A stretch of 16,709 nt of DNA. Source: Mycoplasma sp. CAG:956. GTDB taxonomy: Bacteria; Bacillota_I; Bacilli_A; RF39; UBA660. The notes beneath the pieces were generated by a model, which was not told the origin of the DNA, did no database searches, and worked only from the letters and a program-made list of their open reading frames with translations. Positions within the stretch are counted from its first letter, which is position 1. Each line of letters begins with the position of its first letter. Shown here piece by piece: positions 11,782-16,709 of the stretch. The position numbers and the translations under genes were made by a program. The stretch spans positions 1 to 16,709 of the forward strand of contig HF993099.1 of the NCBI GenBank assembly GCA_000433475.1. Direction: 5' to 3'.

Positions 11782-14226
11782 TTATTTATTTAAGATAGCA
11801 TCAACTGGTTGCATCTTATTTATCTTACGACAACATAAAATGCTTAATAACCATGATAATATAATACTTAACGTTAAGGTAACTAACGGGGATAAAATAT
11901 TTATTTCTAAACCACCAACATATGCTTCATCACTAAAGAATAATTTATTAGAAAGATTACAAGCCGTCTGCCACAAAGGAATACTTAATATAAAAGCAAG
12001 ACTTGCAATAATAATAGCTTCATAACTAAATATTTTATAAATATCCTTATCTTTAGCACCTAGACTTTTTAAAATACCAATATTTTTCTTAGCATAAGTA
12101 ATCGTAGTACTAATAAAATTAAAGATTAAAAGACTAGCAAATAAGACAAAAACAAGAGAAATTATATTTAAATATGGACGGATATAATGATAAAAAGTAT
12201 TTATAGCAGCAATACTGGATCCTAAATCACTAACTAAGGTTGTATAGGTACCTGGTGTATAAATATTTGATGGGTATTTGTATTTTCTAACGATAGTACT
12301 TAATTCAGATTTATTATTAAATCCTAAATAAATTTTATCAATTTTTTTCTTATCATGATTAGTATTATTATATAGATTTTGACTAAGATAAGTATTAGTA
12401 TCAAAACTAATACCTACTATTTTTAACTTGATATAATCATTATTTGAACCTAAGTCATTATAATTATTTAGAATTACATTTAGAGTATTTTCTTTACTGG
12501 TTAAGGTTTCTTTTAGAAAATTAAATAAGGCAGTATTATAATCTAAATCTTTATTATTTTGTTGATAAGTATTAAATAATTTAGAAAGATTTCCTAGGCT
12601 TGAATTAGTATTTAAAATATCACTTGCACTTACTACTATTTCATTACTTTCTAAGGGTTTATTAACTAAGTTAAAATTCATATCATAGTAATATATATCT
12701 TCGGTATAATAAGTTTTATTTTCAATATGTCCAACATAATTAATAAATGGTCCATCATTTAACATTAAAGTATACTTATCTAACATTTCTAAGGCATTAT
12801 ATAATAGTTCTTTATTATCAATAAAACCTTTTACATAAATGTTATTATCTTCGGTAAAATTTTCAAAGCCTTTTTCTAAAGCATTAGTAACATTTTTTCC
12901 TTCTCTTATATCTTTAAAATCATTATCGCTATTAAATTCATTAATACCTACAATAGTTACAGGATATGTTCCTAATTTAACAGTTAAATTTATTATCTCA
13001 TCAAAGCTAGTTGGTTTTATTAGTTCATCGTTAGGATTATATATACCATATTTTAAAATATTATAAGCTAAATTTTTATCAATAACTATTTCAGTATCTG
13101 TACTGGGAAGTCTTCCCTTAAATAAAGATAGTATATTATCATTTTTTATTTCGATAATATTATCTAGTCCTATGCTTGTATTATCATCATGGGGATCGAA
13201 TCTAAATTGTAACTCATTGATACGGTAGCTTGGACTACCTAATTTTACCTCGACATCATCTGATTTTAGAAAAGTATCAGAGCAATCAACATATCCTGAT
13301 TGGAAGAGACAATTAGACTTTTTAATGGCTACTTTATTAACATTATGTTTAGTTAAAATTTTCGTTGTAAAACTACTATCATTATAAAATAAAAAAGTAA
13401 ACATTAGACACACTAAAGTAAGAGTAAAAGCAGTTAAAATGGTAGTTAACATAAACTTACCTGGTCGCATTTTTATATTGTGAAGGGTAAATTTAAAGGC
13501 ATATTTATTTTGGAAGTTAGAACTTCTTAAAGTGATATTTTTATCATCATCTTTTAAAGCAACAATATTATCATTTATAACTTTACCATCTTGCATAGTA
13601 ATAAGACCATCACCAAACTCGGCTGCCAAAGTTTTATCATGAGTTACAACAATAATACATTTATCTTGACTAATTTCTTTTAGAAGTTCCATTATTTGTC
13701 TGGAAGTGGCACTATCTAAGTTGCCAGTTGGTTCGTCAGCTAATATTATCTTGGGATTTTTAACTAGGGCTCTAGCTATTGCTACTCGTTGTCTTTGTCC
13801 ACCGGATAGTTCATTGATATTACGAAATCTTAAATCATATAGACCTACTCTTTTTAAGATTTCATTAATATCGGTATTATTATTTTGATTGCTAAGTTCT
13901 AGAGCTAATTTAACATTATCATAAACATTGTATTCTAAAAATAAGTTATAGTCTTGAAAGATGAAGCCTACGCAAGTATTACGATAACTTACTAAGTCTT
14001 TTTTAGATAAGTTTTCTAAGTTAATATTTCCAATTTTTATAGAACCACTATCGATCTTATCTAAAGTGCCTAAGACATTAAGAAGGGTTGATTTGCCTGA
14101 ACCACTTTCACCAGTTATAAAGTATAAACCTTTACTAGGTATTTTAAAACTTATATCATCTAAAGCTGTAGTATCACCAGTCTTTTTAGCTTTATAAGTT
14201 TTTTTAACATTTACTAATTCTATCAT
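11782..14226 (-). CDS. Fused MacB-type ABC transporter (ATPase plus FtsX-like permease)
   Basis: An 814-residue single-chain half transporter. The ATPase occupies residues 1-225: Walker A GESGSGKST (39-47), Q-loop FQDYNLF, signature LSGGQRQRVAIARAL (140-154), Walker B IILADEPTGNLD and H-loop VVTHD. TM1 (about 258-282) is followed by a large extracytoplasmic domain (about 283-675), then three TM helices with the FtsX/MacB motif KKNIGILKSLGAKDKDI between the first two, and the final KINKMQPVDAI. This is the MacB/LolCDE/peptide-resistance type VII architecture, which couples ATP hydrolysis to mechanical work outside the membrane rather than classic transport. The substrate is unknown; no sensor kinase or accessory protein is adjacent. 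AAAGGA precedes the ATG at 14226. Confidence 0.93.
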   Translation of the reverse strand: MIELVNVKKTYKAKKTGDTTALDDISFKIPSKGLYFITGESGSGKSTLLNVLGTLDKIDSGSIKIGNINLENLSKKDLVSYRNTCVGFIFQDYNLFLEYNVYDNVKLALELSNQNNNTDINEILKRVGLYDLRFRNINELSGGQRQRVAIARALVKNPKIILADEPTGNLDSATSRQIMELLKEISQDKCIIVVTHDKTLAAEFGDGLITMQDGKVINDNIVALKDDDKNITLRSSNFQNKYAFKFTLHNIKMRPGKFMLTTILTAFTLTLVCLMFTFLFYNDSSFTTKILTKHNVNKVAIKKSNCLFQSGYVDCSDTFLKSDDVEVKLGSPSYRINELQFRFDPHDDNTSIGLDNIIEIKNDNILSLFKGRLPSTDTEIVIDKNLAYNILKYGIYNPNDELIKPTSFDEIINLTVKLGTYPVTIVGINEFNSDNDFKDIREGKNVTNALEKGFENFTEDNNIYVKGFIDNKELLYNALEMLDKYTLMLNDGPFINYVGHIENKTYYTEDIYYYDMNFNLVNKPLESNEIVVSASDILNTNSSLGNLSKLFNTYQQNNKDLDYNTALFNFLKETLTSKENTLNVILNNYNDLGSNNDYIKLKIVGISFDTNTYLSQNLYNNTNHDKKKIDKIYLGFNNKSELSTIVRKYKYPSNIYTPGTYTTLVSDLGSSIAAINTFYHYIRPYLNIISLVFVLFASLLIFNFISTTITYAKKNIGILKSLGAKDKDIYKIFSYEAIIIASLAFILSIPLWQTACNLSNKLFFSDEAYVGGLEINILSPLVTLTLSIILSWLLSILCCRKINKMQPVDAILNK

Positions 14227-14237
14227 ATATAATCCTT

Positions 14238-14253
14238 TACTATAGATATAGTA
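14238..14253. promoter_or_regulatory. Inverted repeat at the ABC transporter promoter
   Basis: TACTATA-GA-TATAGTA, a 7+2+7 palindrome just upstream of the ribosome binding site, overlapping a minus-strand TATACT (-10-like, 14255-14250). The position suits an operator for a dimeric repressor. No regulator gene is nearby, and AT palindromes can be chance. Confidence 0.35.
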
Positions 14254-14283
14254 TATAATAAAAGTGATACTTTTTAAATAGAT

Positions 14284-14318
14284 TTAAAAAAGAAAAAAGA
14301 AGCCAGTATTTAAGCTTC
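14284..14318 (-). terminator. Terminator after the 14401-15000 gene
   Basis: GAAGC/GCTTC (14299-14303 with 14314-14318), 10-nt loop, followed on the minus strand by a long T-rich run. It lies 80 nt past the stop and ahead of the ABC transporter gene. Confidence 0.55.
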
Positions 14319-14400
14319 CTAAATTAAACTTTTTAATTATTTTTAAGTATATTTATTAATTCAACGGCATTTAAGTAAATTATGATTTTTAATCGATAGT

Positions 14401-15000
14401 TTAAAATCCAAAGGTTCTAATTCTATCTAATGTTTTTTGCTTTTTATTAGCATCTAGATGCTTTTCTAAGATAGTAATTGTTTTGATACTACAAGTTATA
14501 CCACGTTTATAATCAGTTATTATACTACTAATTAAATTATCTCTAGTATCAACTGGGTTTGCTACTTGAGTTAAAAAGTCATTACTAACTAAATTAGAAG
14601 CTATTTCTTTAGTAAAAAGAATTTTTTCATAATCAATACGAGGATAAATATTAAAATAACTATTTTCTTCATAAATTAGCATACTAACAATATCGTAAAT
14701 ATACTTTTTATTATCAATAGTAACCTCAATTAGATAATAATCAATATTTGGAAATTTTAGTAAATAAACTATGCCATTATCAGTCAAAAATCTAGCTAGT
14801 TCTAAAGATATTTCATGAATATTATTACTAAGAGAAGGATTTAGGAGATAAAATAATATAGGAACATCATAAAAGTCATATGGTTTTATCTTATCTAATA
14901 AAGTATCATCATACTTAGTAATCTTACCTTCATTAAAACCTTTTTTAATTTTAATATTAGTTTTCATATCTTCATATAATTTTCTTACTTTGTTTATCAT
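14401..15000 (-). CDS. Hypothetical protein, possibly degenerate transglutaminase/papain-like fold
   Basis: Not recognised; 199 residues, no signal or membrane segment. The middle (about residues 57-110) runs NNIHEISLELARFLTDNGIVYLL..., then YYLIEVTIDNKKYIYDIVSML. This recalls the transglutaminase-like pattern GxCxxxSxxxAxxL ... HxWxEVxxDGxxxxxD, but the Cys and His positions are replaced, leaving only the Asp. If the fold is right, it is catalytically dead. It has its own promoter (15022-15050), AGGTGAT ribosome binding site and terminator, so it is a monocistronic gene. The C-terminus is basic. Fold assignment is weak; the gene itself is well supported. Confidence 0.75.
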   Translation of the reverse strand: MINKVRKLYEDMKTNIKIKKGFNEGKITKYDDTLLDKIKPYDFYDVPILFYLLNPSLSNNIHEISLELARFLTDNGIVYLLKFPNIDYYLIEVTIDNKKYIYDIVSMLIYEENSYFNIYPRIDYEKILFTKEIASNLVSNDFLTQVANPVDTRDNLISSIITDYKRGITCSIKTITILEKHLDANKKQKTLDRIRTFGF

Positions 15001-15021
15001 AAATAATCACCTGTGTTTTAT

Positions 15022-15050
15022 CTTATATCATACAAAAGTTGTTTGTGCAA
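15022..15050 (-). promoter_or_regulatory. Sigma-A promoter of the 199-residue hypothetical
   Basis: TTGCAC (15050-15045), a 17-bp spacer and TATAAG (15027-15022) on the minus strand, 21 bp before the ATG. The rest of 15051-15216 is AT-rich with nothing recognisable. Confidence 0.6.
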
Positions 15051-15216
15051 CTATAATTAATTATTTTTTGCTTTTTTAATAGTTAGTTTATTTTTATTAT
15101 CTAAAAGATAAGTAACTAATATTTTTAAGAAATTTAGACTAGTTCTTCTACAATTTATGAATTATTCGTTTTTTAAGTTGTCTTTTCTTTTATATCATAT
15201 ATATCTTTTATGATCA

Positions 15217-15247
15217 AAGAAAAAGCCTCATTTTTAAGGCTTTTATT
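15217..15247 (-). terminator. Terminator after the disrupted small gene
   Basis: AAAGCC/GGCTTT (15222-15227 with 15238-15243) followed on the minus strand by TTTCTTTG. It overlaps the stop codon of the gene at 15243-15601. Confidence 0.65.
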
Positions 15248-15601
15248 CTTCTTTTAATTCTAAATTAATAGTAGTATCTATTATTTTATCTAAAATAGTC
15301 ATATTAAGACCAATTCTTTTAATATAGTCTTTACCCATTTTACTTTCTAAGTAAGTTAAAACTTTATTTAGACATTCTTTATCTAGTTCAAACATATCCA
15401 TATAATTAATTATAATATCTTCTATAAAATAGAAGCCTTTATTTTTAAGTAAGTTATATATTTCTACAAAGTTATTTTCATTTTAAGTAAGTTATATATT
15501 TATATAAAGTTATTTTCATCAATTGATTTTAAATAATCTAAATTATAATTACTATATAAGATATCTAAATAAGTATCATTTAAGTATTTATCAAATATCA
15601 T
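15243..15601 (-). pseudogene. Small gene broken by a 38-bp tandem duplication
   Basis: The ATG at 15601 overlaps the TGA of the upstream gene (ATGA), so it was translationally coupled. The first 24 or so codons (MIFDKYLNDTYLDILYSNYN...) read to an in-frame TAA inside the first copy of a duplicated 38-bp segment. Removing one copy restores exactly 107 codons: ...SIDENNFVEIYNLLKNKGFYFIEDI... ending NLELKEE. The original product is an unrecognised small helical, acidic protein. Either the gene is dead here or the assembly has an error. A terminator overlaps its stop. Confidence 0.75.
15445..15520. repeat. 38-bp tandem duplication
   Basis: Two adjacent copies, each containing AACTTACTTAAAA on the minus strand and differing at a few bases (TTTATATAA versus TTTGTAGAA). 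The length 38 is not a multiple of three, so it shifts the reading frame. The differences between copies suggest the duplication is not brand new. Boundaries are approximate by a few bases. Confidence 0.7.
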
Positions 15602-16709
15602 TTTTTAGTTACTCCTTTGCCATAAGTATCTATTATTGTTTCTAAAGATATACCATATTTATCTTGGATATCAATACTACTCATACTAAAGATATCTATT
15701 AGTTTACCAGTATTATCCACTAGTTCTAAGTTACTTGCTTCTAAAAAGTTAATCTTACTTATTAATTCTATCTTTGATATCGTTTCTAAAGATAAGCCAT
15801 AATTTTTTTCAATATCAAGGCTTGACATACTAAAGATATCTATTAGTTTACCGGTATTATCAACTAGTTCTAAGTTACTTGTTTCTAAAAAGTTAATCTT
15901 ACTTATTAATTCTATCTTTGATATTCTTTCGATTATTTTATCATTTATTTTCAAATCGATATTATGTTTAATACATATTTCTTGTTTATATATTTTATCT
16001 TCTATTCCTTTATTAAACTTAAAGCCTATATTTAATAAGGTTTGCATTTGGTCTATGGTTAAGTATGTACTAGCAGAATATTTGCCCTTTCTTAAGTAAT
16101 AAATTTTAGTCCCTATCGCCATTAAATCATCCTGATTATATTCTAAAGCGTTAGCAATTGTCCGTTTACCATTTACCATTATTTCGCTTTTATGAACAAT
16201 TTGAAAATCATAACCGTTATCATTTTTCATAATCCTCATTTTATTATCGGCTTTAATTACATTGATATCGATTTTATTTTTTGACATCTCTTTGAAAAGC
16301 AAAACATAATCTTCAAAATTTTTGGGCGCCATTATAGGGTCTCTTTCGTTTTCTGGTACAACCATCAAGCCAATATCTCTTAACCATTTTATTTGTTCGG
16401 CAGTTAAATCTTTTCCACTATTGCTAAGTTTTCCTCTTTTAAAGCAATAAATAACTTGCCCTATGCCAATTGTTTCTACATCTTCACCATATTTAACTTT
16501 TGCCGCTTCTCTATTAACAAAATATTCAAACTCATACTCAGCATTTATTTTGGTTATTCTTACTGCTTCTGTTTGTTTAATGTCATTTATATCGCGGTTG
16601 GTCTTATCTTGTGTCTTTTGCATTTCTTTTAAGAGCAAGGCGTAATCTTCAAAACTTTTGGGCATCATTATTGGATCTCTTTCATTTTCTGGTACAACCA
16701 TCAAGCCAG
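15598..16709 (-). CDS. Repeat-built protein with helicase-associated-like modules, 5' end outside window
   Basis: Open to the right edge; the first codons visible (GLMVVPENERDP) repeat a segment found again inside, so the true start lies beyond 16709. The protein has module-like repeats of about 80-100 residues, each with a basic tyrosine-rich strand and a helix pair: GIGQVIYCFKRGKLSNSGKDLTAEQIKWLRDIGL and GTKIYYLRKGKYSASTYLTIDQMQTLLNIGF. These resemble helicase-associated (HA) domains, which bind DNA. The C-terminal part has two nearly identical 48-residue repeats (ISKIELISKINFLE...GKLIDIFSMSS...YG.SLET). No catalytic motif is visible. Overlaps the next gene by 4 nt. The HA similarity is by eye. 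Confidence 0.75.
   Translation of the reverse strand, partial: GLMVVPENERDPIMMPKSFEDYALLLKEMQKTQDKTNRDINDIKQTEAVRITKINAEYEFEYFVNREAAKVKYGEDVETIGIGQVIYCFKRGKLSNSGKDLTAEQIKWLRDIGLMVVPENERDPIMAPKNFEDYVLLFKEMSKNKIDINVIKADNKMRIMKNDNGYDFQIVHKSEIMVNGKRTIANALEYNQDDLMAIGTKIYYLRKGKYSASTYLTIDQMQTLLNIGFKFNKGIEDKIYKQEICIKHNIDLKINDKIIERISKIELISKINFLETSNLELVDNTGKLIDIFSMSSLDIEKNYGLSLETISKIELISKINFLEASNLELVDNTGKLIDIFSMSSIDIQDKYGISLETIIDTYGKGVTKK
15637..15924. repeat. Two tandem 144-bp coding repeats
   Basis: Units 15781-15924 and 15637-15780, each encoding 48 residues, differ at only a handful of positions (for example Thr/Ala after NFLE, Leu/Ile before DI). Nucleotide identity is very high, pointing to recent duplication or gene conversion. 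Such in-frame repeats can change copy number by slippage. Confidence 0.85.

Noticed and set aside
15637..15924. CRISPR-like array
   Set aside because: The repeats are 144 bp, directly adjacent without spacers and in frame within a coding region.

Overview
This is an AT-rich Bacillota-type chromosome segment that uses the standard genetic code (TGA acts as a stop, for example in the ATGA overlap at 15598-15601). It carries a compact endosporulation gene set: a SigF/SigG-family sigma factor, spoVAC, spoVAD, spoVAE, spoIIGA and sigE, plus a SPOR-domain protein near radC. Together with small genes, GGTGA-type ribosome binding sites and many lineage-specific hypotheticals, this suggests an uncultured gut Bacilli lineage of the RF39/Erysipelotrichales kind. 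That placement is inference.

Left end (1-2220): the N-terminal part of a secreted or surface protein with a SipW-like signal segment runs off the left edge. Between it and radC lie two copies of a 27-bp palindromic site in opposite orientation, flanking about 240 bp full of TTGAC hexamers. This resembles a site-specific inversion switch. The right copy sits inside a larger hairpin that also looks like the radC terminator. A decayed HipA-like kinase remnant lies between radC and the next gene.

Membrane-protein cluster (2222-5547): four plus-strand genes encode related small proteins with two membrane segments and coiled coils, and a decayed ORF follows. A minus-strand SPOR-domain gene (SpoIIB-like by content and radC neighbourhood) lies between the first and second. 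A perfect Spo0A box sits in the divergent promoter region at 3240.

Sporulation block (5575-9640, all minus strand): transcription runs from the split sigma gene into spoVAC-spoVAD-spoVAE, then a terminator, then spoIIGA-sigE with its own promoter region. A perfect Spo0A box lies upstream of the split sigma gene. That gene is interrupted exactly at CCC-TAG, and a +1 shift there restores a full-length sigma factor, so this is either programmed frameshifting or a mutation or sequence error. A hairpin hides the spoVAC ribosome binding site.

Heat-shock block (9759-11775): an Hsp20 gene has a CIRCE operator over its promoter, followed by a two-gene operon of proteins that resemble J-domains without the HPD motif.

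Right part (11782-16709): a fused MacB-type ABC transporter, a hypothetical protein of possible transglutaminase/papain-like fold, a small gene broken by a 38-bp tandem duplication, and the 3' part of a repeat-built protein running off the right edge. No tRNA, rRNA, CRISPR array or complete insertion sequence was seen.
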